Assembly (NCBI RefSeq): GCF_964199755.1 | Contig: NC_133930.1 | Coordinates: forward strand, 35,266,652 to 35,330,651 | From: Larus michahellis | Taxonomy: Eukaryota; Chordata; Aves; Charadriiformes; Laridae | Reading direction: 5' to 3' | Length of the DNA: 64,000 bases | Shown: positions 36,145 to 48,900 of the stretch, in pieces | Layout: each line of letters opens with the position of its first letter | How positions within the stretch are numbered: position 1 is the first letter of the stretch | Translations under genes and position numbers: made by a program | Notes under the pieces: model-generated | Seen by the model: only the letters and a program-made list of their open reading frames with translations | Told to the model about the DNA's origin: nothing | The model's database searches: none

Positions 36145-36850
36145 CAGTCTCTTTATCAGTTTTAAATCTTTAATTTCAGAAATAGTTCAAGACAGTGTTT
36201 TCTAACCAGTGTGCATCAACAGGTTCTGCGAAAACACAGTTCATTCTAGTATACTTATTATACCAAAAGCATACCATAAAGTCACATTGCAGTAAATTGG
36301 CACAATGAGTTTTGCAAGAACAGGACTAGACTTGTTTAGAAAAAGTGATTAAGTATACTTGTACATTAACATTTTAATAGCTATAAAAATGCTGTTTTCA
36401 ACTCCTACAAAACACAGTGAAAAGACATCCCCACAAGAGTTGAAAAACTATGCACAAACAGAGGTCAGTATCATAGGAAGAGAGTGGGCTTTATACAAAT
36501 GAAGCAATTGGGCAGTTAAAAGTATTTACACTTTTTCCTGCTATTAGCTAGACATACGGTAGTCAGGTAAAAATATACTACAACTCTAAGTCCTGTAACA
36601 TGTAAGGATTTGTCTTCTAGACGGAATTTTCTTATTTTGAAATGTGTTACCTGTTAATACTGGACAAAACTATTGGCAAAAGTGTTTAAATACTTTTAGA
36701 ACAAGATTGAAAGGGCTCTTATTCCACAAATTTTAACTTCAAAATACTATGCTTATAAAATTATTTTAAACTTTCAGCAGTCTATAGATTTCAAATGCAA
36801 AACTTAACAATCCTCTTTAATTTGTATTTTAAAAAAAGACTCCAGTGGTA
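36145..36850 (-). other. PSIP1: PSIP1 3' UTR (presumed)
   Basis: Follows the PSIP1 stop on the - strand. The most plausible poly(A) signal is ATTAAA on the - strand (36174-36169), giving a 3' UTR of about 700 bases. It contains one copy (36277-36321) of a 45-bp block repeated in the last intron. No repeat-derived sequence was recognised. Confidence 0.4.
36277..36321. repeat. 45-bp direct repeat, copy A
   Basis: The sequence beginning TAAAGTCACATTGCAGTAAA and ending TTTGCAAGAAC recurs at 37220-37264 in the same orientation with one mismatch. Copy A lies in the presumed PSIP1 3' UTR. Confidence 0.92.
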
Positions 36851-36914
36851 TCATTTGCTTTCAAAGGCAGAATCTTTTGCTGGCTTTTCAAGCTCTCTCT
36901 CTTCACCACACGTC
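36851..36914 (-). CDS. PSIP1: PSIP1 last coding exon and stop
   Basis: After TTTCTAG, the first base completes a Lys codon and 20 further residues follow ([20 protein letters not shown]), then TGA. It aligns with the human SSEERETEISLKDSTLDN end. Confidence 0.9.
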
Positions 36915-39900
36915 CTAGAAACAGAATAAAGCAACATTAATGACCAAATAAAAATGCAGAGAGCAAGACTTACTCCAGATGAATGCACACTGTCTGGAGT
37001 AAGCGATGCTGCTGTACATTCAGCAGAGCATGAAAGCTGGAGAACTGAAGCCGGTAGCAAGGTAGCAATGCCAGCTGTGTCTCCATTCTTTCTCTGACTG
37101 GCAGCAAATGCAAAGCTGAGCTGGTAGCAGTTAACATCACAGTAATGTATGTGACCAGCTGTAAACAGTGGTCATTCAGAAGTCAGTTTCTGTTCCATTC
37201 AGCCCTCCCTATACGTAGGTAAAGTCACATTGCAGTAAATTGGCACAATGAGTTTTCCAAGAACTCATATACATGAGTTTCCCTCGTGTGTGCATCTATA
37301 CAGCACAGGGAGTTCCCTCCCTGTACATACAGCCAAATGTGTGTCAGCTCAGGTGGAGAAGCACTCTGGCTTAACACACCTTACCAGAAATGAGCCACTA
37401 TGCGTCCCAAACACTAAGGTAACCTCAAGAAACAGTACATATTTTTACCAAACGAGAACAGAAAGATGTTCTTCAGTGCCAAGAAGTATTACGTTACACA
37501 ACTTCTGTTTCCCAAATTTTCTGAAGTACACCTTCAGAAATGTAGATGTGTCAAAGGGAGCAAAGTTTAGAACTGAATAGACAGCCTTATGCTTTGAGAG
37601 GTTTACGAATTAATTACTTAGAGTCAGTAGTGGGAACTGCAGGATGATTTGTTCACATTTTTTTGCTTACTAGTTTCTCACTTCTAAGAAACTGAATGTT
37701 GCAAATAAAAATTTATGAAAAAGACTGAATGAAAGGAAGTTTGTATGGTGGAGAGACACCAGTTTGCACCTTGCTTGAATTTAGAACGGTATGTGGATGC
37801 ATTTCTCAACATGCAAGGTAATTGCAGCAGGTATTATAAAACCTATTTGTAGCTGTTAGATAATGATGAGTGTAAGTCCATAGCAATTGCTCCCAGGGAG
37901 CTGTATAAGTGTTTTTGTAAAGTGGTGGTGTTTCAAAGAATGTGTTAGAGTGCAGAGTTCAAGGCCATAGCAAACACCACACACACTTAAAGAGAGAAAT
38001 ATTTATTAGCAGAACATGACACCTCCACTAGCTCATTCATGGAAGATTTATTTGCAGGTTTTACAGATACAATCACAATTACTGAAGTATTAAAAATATA
38101 AATTGTCTTGCCTCAAAGTTGCATTTTGAGACACTCTTATATTCAACAGCCGTTTCCCAGCACGTTGCATAACTATCTGAATTATCTGCCTTAAATTTCT
38201 TTTGAACAGTGTCCATTGAGGTGTCATGCATGCACCCAAATCTTCTGAATTCTTTTAATCACACGTATAGAGGGCAATCTAACTGAGACTGTCTCTCTGC
38301 CACTCAAAAATATAAGTGCTGTCAGGTTCTCCAGGAAGAAGGAAAGGAGCAGGCCATGAAAAAATTCTACCTTGGAGGACCAGTTTAGTAGTCACTTATT
38401 TTTAAATACTTGGCCAAGTATATTCTGTTATTACTGAACTGCCTTGCTACTGATTTCAAGTAACTCAGGTGTTGTGATTTGGGCAAGTCACCTATTTAAG
38501 CCGTGTGCTGGGTTGTGTAACCTGTGTTTGGAACCTACACTTCTTGTTCCCGTAACATGTTCATTGTGTTCCCGTAACATGCAGCTTGTTCAGACCAAAT
38601 GAGCATTTGGCACCACTGTCTGAAAACTCCCAAATGTCACTTCTGGAAGCTGTGTAATCAGAAGCCAATAATTCTAAAGCTACCTCTCAGCAAATATCAA
38701 ATTCATTTTCATCTAAAGGGGTTTTTTTTGTTTTGTTGTTTAAGTTTACCTTATTGTAAATAACAGTCAAAATTCCGCTCCTTTGTACAGTTTTAACTTG
38801 GCAGACAGCTAAAAGAATGCCAGGCAACTGCAGTTTGTCCTGGCCTGCATGAAGACAGCGATGAAAGAAAAGCTTGCTTCCACTGCATTCTGCTGGACAA
38901 GAAGAATCCTTGAGCACAAGGTGCAGAAGTGCTCAGAGAAAGCAAAGTGGTACTCTTCAACAAAACAATTCAACTCAAGGATAATTTTAAGGCCTTTTCC
39001 TCATCGTTTACTAAATTCTATTAAGTACTTCTCATATTCGATGAGAGATTCACTGCTTGTTGTCATTGTTTACCAGACAGCATTTTTCAGTGAGGCTAAG
39101 GTTTATGTACTTACCTCCTGATAAATTCAAGCATTCTTAGGGCTTCTTGTTTGGAAAAGGTAAATGCATCAGCCTCTATAAAGCATTCAGAGTTCTGAAG
39201 TTCCACAGGTCTAACTTCTAGACTGCAGTTTACCTGCGTTTGGGCAATTCTATAGCTATACTGTACAACCCTAATTAACGTGGCTTGGCTATTGATTAGA
39301 ATACATGATTTCAGAAAAAACTTGATAAATCCCACTAGTTTCTATAAGACTTGGTTCAAGCTTCCTTTGCTTCCAACTTAACAGCATCGGGTAGTCCAAA
39401 ACATAGGAGAAAGCTTGTACTTTGCCCTGTCTCACCACATGCTGATTTTCTCCTAACAGGACATCCTGTATATTTTTTCTTTAAGTTTCCACCATAGCAG
39501 TGAACGAAGTAACTTTTAAAATGTTCATTCAAAAGTTTAACAGAATATTTGTGTGCTATTATCATTCTCTAAAGTTGAGAGTAAATTCTGTAAAGAAAAC
39601 AGTACCTCAACATGGTTAAGTAACTTCCATCCGCTGGTCTATTTACATCATTTTATTAGAGCAGAACAAACTCAATAAGGTTAACAACTCACTTTATCTT
39701 ACTGCCAGCTTCAAGCCTATCTTTCTTTTCCCCAGCGTTCTCTCCATCACGTTGTGTCTGGTTGGTGTCTTGAGCTTCAGACGCTCCATTCAGAACCTTT
39801 GAACCTTTAAAATGAAAAGGCAGGGAAAGAAAAAACAGTACCGCAGGCAGCAAATCTGTGCTGTAAAAAGCCCCAGATGATTTCTTTACTGTCATCAACT

Positions 39901-42900
39901 CGAACACTTATAAATGTTTTCCCCTCACCTTGATACCCAGCAGCTGAAACAATACAGAAAGCAGTAACTGATACTGCTTCAACTTCTGAAAATTCCACGC
40001 AATGAGCCTCATCCCGTAATGTTAATAACGGGAAGTGAACAGTCTATGTATTTCATACACTTTTGAGTTGTTCTTCTGCTTGCTCGGCCACAGATAATAG
40101 GACTAGTCCATATTTATATTCTGAGCAGTGAGACAATATACTTCAGCAGTAGCTTCCATTTCCCACTCTAACCTGGCCAGACAATTTTGGGGGATTTCTG
40201 ATACTTTAACTGGAGAAGTTACTAGTTCCATGGCTTCTCGTTTACTCTCTAATAAATATATATATAACCAAAACATGACAAACAGTACATTTAAGTAGAG
40301 TAAAAGTGCTTAGTTATAGCATGGAATTGTCAAGCAGGAAAACAAAGCACTATGTAGAAGCTGTATCTAGTGAAATCAAAGCAGGAGTATTTAACCTCTT
40401 TAAAATTTCTGTGATGAATACATGTTTTGCTCTGGTATTACAAGCCAGTGCATTCTGAGTGAATCGTTGAGGAATGTCACTTTAAGTCAGAATTGACAGT
40501 CCATTTTATTTGAAGTTACAGGTTTACTAAAAACCCCCTCTATTAAACTACTGTGCTACAGCAAGAAAAAATTACAAGATATTACTCATCTGAATACTTA
40601 ACAGGCTAAGAGATACTAAAAAGCAGACAAGATTTAAGATGACATTCTAATAGCTGATCTATTTAGACTCACTCAGAATCCGTTGTGAACTTGAATGCCA
40701 TGGGAGGAATTCAATGCAACAATGAATGCTGTAATCCCTCATTACAAACCAGGTAGTCTGAAGCTGTACTTCAGCTGAAGTACAAACTGCAGTAATTGTC
40801 CTTCGTAAAGATGGTAAGAGTTCAGCAGTTCAGTTTTTAAAAGGCAAAAGTACGAATGTAGGGAACCAGAACTTCTCTTTGTAGCAAATGGAAGAAGTTC
40901 TGCTGACACCTGGTGCTAACCTTATCCAGAGTAGCTCTCTTAGTCAGACTGTGTGTAGGAAATCTTTCAGTTTAGATTCTCTGTTAAAGTATTAGCTGTG
41001 CTGATCACTGGGATGGGGAAAGATCTGTGTGGAACACTTCTTTCACCGTTAAATGGTTGGATTTTATCATCACCCTTGCATTCTTAGCAGGTACAAATAC
41101 AGTGGCATTTCAACTACAGTTATTCTGAATCCTTGGGATCCTCAATCACCTCAGTTACAGTAACTTCTTTACTCCAGATCCACGTGGTGTAAATTTCAGT
41201 TTCCTGAAACAGTTTTGCTCCCAGGATTCAAGTTCAAAGCAAATACAATTTCTCTCCAGTGCTTGTGGAGATGAAGGATCTAAACAATTTTATTAGATGG
41301 GTAGAACTCCTGTGTCTTAAAGGATTTGAATTTGTTTCCAACACAGCTTTCCAATGTCTCTGTCTCATTTTATTCCTCTATTTAAAAATGAAAGTATCTA
41401 TTTTACTACATTTCTTTCATACTATTTTTAAATAACTGACCTAATTTATTATAGAGCACACTTACTACAGAAAGCTTTCAGTATCATGCTGTATTTGTAC
41501 AAGCGCTCAGAATAACCTGGGATGGTACTGCTAAGAACATAAGGCTTATTCTCCCCTAAATTATGATTGTTTCTGTACTGTTAGACTGAACTACTAAAGC
41601 TGCCTCACAGAAGTAGCGTGTAAGTGGTTAAAAGCTGCGGCCACGCATAGCAGCATGCACGATACAGGAAGAGGCTAGTAAAGGAAATCAAGCAGTTAAA
41701 GCATAGCTAGAAGTCTAGGCATCAAAAGGCTACCTGAGGAAAGAAAGGTAGTATGTTATTCTACCTTATGTTTAATTATTTATTTTTTTATTCCACAAGG
41801 TAATAAAGTTAGAAAATTTACAAACAAGTAAAAAATGCTAAACTCACTTCTTGGAATAGCAGTATTATCCTTGATTATTTCAGATATGTAAAGGTTTTAA
41901 TAGATGGGTATAATTCCTACATCAAGGATTTATTGAAACTGGCTCAGAAACTGATAGACCACGTCTTTTATATGACAAGAATGTAAAAACACAGTGACTT
42001 ACCTGTTTGGTCCTTTTCTTTTTCCATTTTTTTGCTTGCTCCTTTCTTCCACTGTTCTTTGGTTTTGTTGGCTTCCTCATGCTGCTTCTGCTCAGCAAGT
42101 GATTTATTTAGTACTTGGGAAAGAACAGAATCTCCTTCCCCAACCAGAAACATGGTCTTGAACTTGTTATATAGCATTGTAGATTTCTCCATGATAACTT
42201 GGCTAACTTTAAATTTCCGTATCTGAAACCAAAGTAATAAAACAATGAGCTCCACTTCGGTATTTAAGTGCCTATTTAGTTTCATCACATGCTAGATGAA
42301 ATTCCTAATTTAACTTGAAATGAGATCATAGACTTTAACACTCTCTGAAGTATTACAGAATTACAGAACAGCCAAGGTTGGACGGGAGCTCAAAAGATCA
42401 TCTGGTCCAGCCCTTCATGGGAGAGGGAGCCTGGATGAGATTATGGAGCACCCCGTCCAATTGCATCTTGAAAGCCTCCAGCGATGGGGACTCTACCACA
42501 TCCCCAGGGAGCCTGATGCAGTGAACAACTGTGTTCACTGTGAAAAATTTTCTTTCTTATATAAAGATGAAACCTCTCCCAGTGCAACTTGTACCCATTG
42601 TCTCTTGTGTTCTCCATGTGGCTCCTTGTGAAAACAGAGCCTCTGTCCTCTTTGTAGCTGCTCTTCAAGTGCTGGAATACTGTGATGAGGTTCCTCCTGA
42701 GACTTCTATGGGAAGAAAATACCTAACCCCTTCAAGTCTCCCCTTATACGGCAGATTCTCCAGCCCTTTGATCATTTTCATGGCCCTCCTTTGGACCCTC
42801 TGGAGTCTGCCCACATCGTTCTTGGATCGTGGGGACCAGAACAGGACCCAGTACTCCAGCAGTAACTAGCGCTGATATGAATTTAAAAAAAAAAAACCAA

Positions 42901-45900
42901 CAAGAACCACACAGGTTAATTTGAGTAACATTGCAGATCTCACCTTCTTTAGAGTCAGAATCATCTCTGTATGTTTCTGTGCTTGTTGCATTGTGACTTG
43001 AAGAGATGCAAGCTCATCAAGAGCCTCAATACACCTGTTCACATCCTGTATATCAACAAGAAATTAGATTGAAGACTTAACTTACATGTTAATAATCCTT
43101 AATTAGCCATATTGAATTCACTTTCATGCTCAGAGATACCTTCCTATAATAGCCTTAATTTGACTATGTGCTTAATTTTAGAACGATTTACACAGTCCAA
43201 CTTGCAAACAAAAATTACTATCAGTTGCCTTTCAGCTGCTTCCACAATAAAAAGGCAGATGCTGTTTGAGTAACTTACAATTTTTAAAAACGATGTTATA
43301 CTGTCAAAATAGAAACTCAAGCTTTATGCCGCTTTCACAACTCTAGCAATTCTAGTACTTCCTTGCTTGAAGCTGTTCTCCATAATCAGCCTTTTCCATA
43401 CACAATTTTTCCCAAGCGACTTGCTGCTGAGAAGGTAGCAAAGCATCTAAGGGGACTGCAGTTAATGTAGGGACTGCAGTTAATGTACAGAACTGTATCT
43501 TTGTAGATTCATCAGTTAAAAGTTTGATGAATGACGCCCTATGGAGGACACCCAGAAGTAATGATGTGAGCTTCTAGTCTTTTTCTAAGAACCACTGTAC
43601 TAAAGTCTTCTTTCTGTCATACTTAGCTCTCAATTTCAGCTACTCTTCCTCATTTTACTTCCTCTTTAGAACTAATAAGATTCATCACTGGTACAGGTCA
43701 TAATAATATTCTGCATCTTGTATAAAGTTGTAGAGACTGTTCTCAAGGGAAACTGGTATTAAAAAACCCCAAACAAACATATCAGGACTATGCTCAGCAG
43801 AATTCTTATTATCATGTTTACTTGATAAATACAATTATGATAAACTAAGCGTCCTTGCTGTAGGCTCTACAACCAATGTTCTTCACAGTATTGTAAGATA
43901 CTTGCTCCCTTACACCTCTGAATCAGATGTTTGGGGGGGTTTGCATTTTTGTTTTTTACTTTTTATTTATGGGGTATTTACTATCTGGCTCAGGACAGAG
44001 TGATTTATTTAAGCCAAACCATTAAGTTGTGAAGTAAAAGCTTTCTAAATTTTATTTAAGGTGAACTATTTATTTGAGACAAAGTATTGGCGTAGACTTA
44101 AATAAAATAATTTAAGAACAGGCCATACTGGAAATCAGTGTTTTGTATTTTAACACTGTGGTGGGTTAGCCTTGGCCAGCAGCCAGATGCCCATCCAGCC
44201 ACTCACCTCTCCCCCTTCAACAGTGTGAGGGGAGAAAATAGGATGAGAAAGCTCGTGGGTCAAGATAAAAGACAGGGAGATTGCTCACCAATTACTGTTG
44301 TGGGCAAAACAGACTCTACTTAGGGAAAATTAATTTAATACCAATTAAGATAGATTTGGGTTATGAGAAACAAAGACAAACATAAAATCCACACTTTTCC
44401 TTCCCTCCTCTCCCATGCTCAACTTCACTTCAGACCGCTCTCCCCAGCCCACCCCCAAGCAATGTAGGGGGGGCCACTGGTCAGTACACCACCCTCCCTC
44501 TCTGCAACTCCTCCCCTCACATGCTCCTCTGCTATAGCTTGGGCTCTCCCCACAGGCTGCAGTCCTTCAGCAGAAATCTCCAGCACAGGCTCTCCGCAGC
44601 GTGAACATTTGCTCCTTTGTGGTCGTGGTCTCTTCCACAGGCTGCAGAGTAGAATACCTGGAATACCTGCCCCAACAACATGGAGCAGCTCCTACCTTCT
44701 TCCCTCACCTTGGTGTTCCCTCTGCTGTTTCTCGTTCTTTCCTCCTCTCCTCCTCTTTCTGACCAACGTGTTTTGTCCTTTCTTAAGTAAGTTTTCACAG
44801 AAGGGCCACCACCTTGGCTGAGGGGCTCAGCCCTGCCCTGCGGTTGGTTCGCTGGAGCCAGCTGGAACCTGACTTATCCATCACAGGGCACCCCCCTGCC
44901 CCCACTACCAGAACCTTGCCTCTGACACCCAACACAACGCTGAGTTCCCAAGTTGGCACAGCTTGCTCCTTCCCATGCTACTGTACTTCTTCACTGACAT
45001 TCATATTTTCTCACTGTGCAAGTGGCACTCACAAAACGAAGATACTAAACCAAAGGCTGAATCCCTTTCAGCACCACCCACGCAATGGCACTCCGTAATC
45101 AGGTAGGGAAATCCTCAAACTGATGTCACTCCCACACCTTTCCTTGGCCAGTTAATAGTGGTAGCAAGAATGTTCTTGTCTTCAGCAGTACATAAAGGCA
45201 GAGATGGAATGAAGCCTTTTACTTGCTTTTTCAGTTGTGTAAATGGAAATCGCCTTTTGAAGATTTGCATCCCCTTCAGGACTTCGAGTAAGAAAGAGAC
45301 GAGTAAAGTATTTTTGGTCTGGTCTCATGATCTGAGGTTTCAGTTAGAGAAAAAACACTAAACCAAACCAACAGAAGCACAAACAACCTTGAATTCAGAA
45401 AACCTGGTAGTATGTCATAAATCACCAAAGGCGTAGAAATATTTGGCTTAAAAAAAAAAAAAAAAAGATACAGCTCTGGTCCTTCCCTGTCTGTTTTCAC
45501 TGCCCAACCTTAACAGTGGATTCCAAGGTGTAAGAATTTAGATGAACATATGCCAGTGCTTGATGACCCTCTCTGTAAAAAAGCTTTTTCTTACGTTTAA
45601 GCAGTATTTCCTGTATCGACATCAGTATTCATTGCCTCTTGTCCTTTCACTGAGAAGGGTCGGGCTCTGTTGTCTTTCCACAGTCCATTCAGGTATTTAC
45701 ACACATGGTGGTGATCCCCCTCTCAGCCTTCTCCTCTCCAGGCTGAACACTCCCAGTTCTCTCAGCCTCTTTCTATGACAGACGCTCCAAGCCCTTAATT
45801 CGTCTTCGTGGCCCTTTATTGGGCTCCCTACAGTATGTCCATGTGTCTATTGTACTGGGCAGCCCAAAACGGGATCTGCTGCCTCGCCAGCGCTGAGTAG

Positions 45901-48900
45901 AGGGCAGGCATCACCTCCTTCCATGCTTTGGCAACTCTTTCTAATGCCACCCCGGATGCTGCTGGCCACCTTTGCCGTAAGAGCACAGTGCTGGCTCATG
46001 GTAAGCTTGGTGTCCACCAACACCCCCAAGGTCATTTGCTGACAAGCTGCTTTCCAGCTACTCTGTCCCCAGCCTGTGCTGGTGCATGGGGTTATTCCTC
46101 CCCAGGTGCAGAATTTGAACCTTTGTTGAACTTCATGAAGTTCCTGTTGGCCCACTTCTCCAGCCTGTCCAAGTCCCTCTGGATGGCAGCACACCCATCA
46201 AATCTTTCCTTTCAAGTTTTGTATCATCTGCAAACTTGCTACGGGTGTGGTTTGTCCCATCATCCCAGTCATTAACGAAGGTGTTTTAACAGCATTAACT
46301 ACTAGTGACTGGCCTTTAGCTGGACTCACTGCCACTGATCAGTTTTTTGGGCCCTGCAGTTCATCCAGTTTTCAGTCCACCTTGCTATCCACTTATGTAG
46401 TCCAGACTTTTGTCTGATCAAACCAGATCAGTTTGTCTATGAGGCTCTTAAGAGAGCCATTGTCAAAAGCCTTTTTAAACTCAATATAAACAACATCCAC
46501 TGTTCTCCCACATCCACCAAGCCAGTCATCTCGCAGAAGGATGTCAGTTTGGTCAAGCATGATTTTTCCTCCTCATTAACCCATGCTGACAACTCCCAGA
46601 GGCCTTGCTGTCCGTCATATTATTGGAAACAACTTCCAGGACGATTTGCTCCATCACCTTCCAAGGGATCGATGTGAGATGCACCAGCCTGCAGTTGCCC
46701 GGATCCTCCTCCTGGAAGATGAGGGTGATGTTTGTTTTCTTCCAGTCTTTGGGAACCTCCCTGTGGTTCGCCCTGAACACCAGCGCGGAGGATTGTAAAC
46801 ATGCTCGAGTGACTTGCACCTGGGTGCTGGACAACACCTATATCACACCAATTGTTTAGACCTGTGTGCTCAACAAGTAGAACATCTGCCCTTGGATAGC
46901 ACAGGCCTGTGATGGACTCAGAAGCACCTTATCAAACATGCCTGAGATTCCTGCCCTGCTGTGGGAGAAGAGCACAGTGGAAAACTAGACCTGCCTGAAT
47001 CCCTGAAATACAGGTGAGAACAGCAGGTTCGGACTCTCTTACACTCTCTTGCTAACAAGGGCTCTCGTTCTCCGCAGTGCCTGCATCCCCTGTGTGCCTC
47101 TGCCCTGGTGCTGCTTCAGAGATCCCCCAGTCTGCGAGGTATTGAGATTAAATTTCTTCTTTGTCTTTCATCCATGGTTTTGTTGTTGTTCCTACATCCT
47201 GCCTGTGTCGGCTCACACACTCCTCGTTATCACAACTTTTCAAAAATAAAATGGAGTGGAGCACAATGACATCTTCCAGCTCCCTCAGTGCTCTTTGGTT
47301 TATTCTGCATCAGGTTCAACTTTAAGTGTTCCCCAATTTAATCCTTGTCCACTGAGCACCAAGTCTTTCCTGTTCTGGGCCTTCCACTGTTCTCAGGGAC
47401 CTAAGATTCCTGAAAGGAGTTTTGTATGAGCAAACTGAGGTCAAGAAGGCATTGAGTACCTTGGCCTTCTCCTTGTCCTTTTTCACTAGATCCCCTACCC
47501 CATTCAGCAGCAGGCCCATGTTTTCTCAGTCTTCCTTTTGCTGGTGAGGTACTTGAAAAAGCTTAATTGTCCTTCGTTTCTCTCCCCAGATTTAACTCTA
47601 GATGGATTCTGGCTTTCCTAAGCACATGCCGCCGTGCTCAGACAGTGTCCGCATATTCCTCCCAGTTCACCTGTCCCTGCTTCCACTTCCTGTATGCTTC
47701 CTTTTTTGCATCCTGACTATAGTCAGGAGCTCCTTGTTTATCCATGCAGCCCTCCTGCCACGACTGGTTATTTCCCTGTTTGTCAAGATGAATCAGTCTC
47801 GAGGAGGAGGTAATCCATAAAAGTGAGCCAGATCTCCTGGTCCCTTTTCCTCTCCATCATGGTCTCTCAAGAGATTCTTCTAGGCAGATCACCATAGAGG
47901 CCAAAGTCTGCTCTCCCCAGCCCAGGGCTGTCTTCCTTTTTGCCCTGCTCCCTCCTCTCAGGATCCTGAACTCCACCATCTCAGTCATTGCAGCCAAGCT
48001 GCCTCCAACCTTCAAATCCTTGACCAGATTTTCCCTGTTTATAAGAATCAGGTCGAACAGGGCGTCTTCCCTTGTCAGCTCCTTGGTCACCTGTTTTAGG
48101 AAGTTATTGCACTCCAGAAGGTTCCTGGATCACTGTATAACCCCCATGTTGTCCCTTCAGCAGATACCAGGATGGTTCAAGCCTCCAATGAGAACCAGAG
48201 CTTTTGAAACGGAGGTGTCTCCCAATTGCTTTAAGATGACTTCATTCTCTACTTCTGCCTCATCAGGTGATCTGCAGTAGACATCCTCAGGATGTCACTC
48301 ATATTTGTCTGCCCACTAATCCTGACCCATAAACTCTTAACTGGCTTATCATCTGTCCCCATGCAGAGCTCCAGACATTCCCACTGTTGTCTCACACAAA
48401 GAGTTATCCCACCTCTTGTCTCCCCAGCACTAGTCTTCCCTAAAGAGCCTGAATACATACATGGCAAGGCCCCCAGTCCCACAACTATCCCACCAAATCT
48501 GTGACGCCAAGGAAACCATAGCTCTGCAGCTGCAGACAGATGTCCAGTTCCTCTGGTTTGTTCATCATGGTTGTCAGAGCTTTCTTCATAATGCTGTGCT
48601 GCCAGCACTTCCTGATTTCTGTGCATACGCTTGAGGCGATGCTACTTCAGTCCTGGTCTGTTGAGGAAACTGTTGATTACAAGGCCAATTCTGTTTACAT
48701 AATCCTGCATCATTTGATTGCCATCACTTCCTCACTTTCTCCTCTGCTACTATTCCTAGTTTAAAGCCCTTTAACCAGGTTGGCCAGCCTCTTGGCAGCA
48801 CAGCTTTTGGGTGGATCCTGCCACCTCCTAGCAGTCCTATCCATACCTTTACAAGTCCTTTCCTCAAGAAAGGGACCACCACCTGGGTCCCCGTACCTTG

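Noticed and set aside
45847-46275. Opposed 115-codon frames on both strands near 46 kb
   Set aside because: The - strand one is decayed CR1 RT and the + strand one is its antisense shadow.
48249-48626. 125-codon - strand frame within the long CR1
   Set aside because: The nucleotide sequence matches the CR1 body upstream of the endonuclease end. The frame itself has no known CR1 domain.
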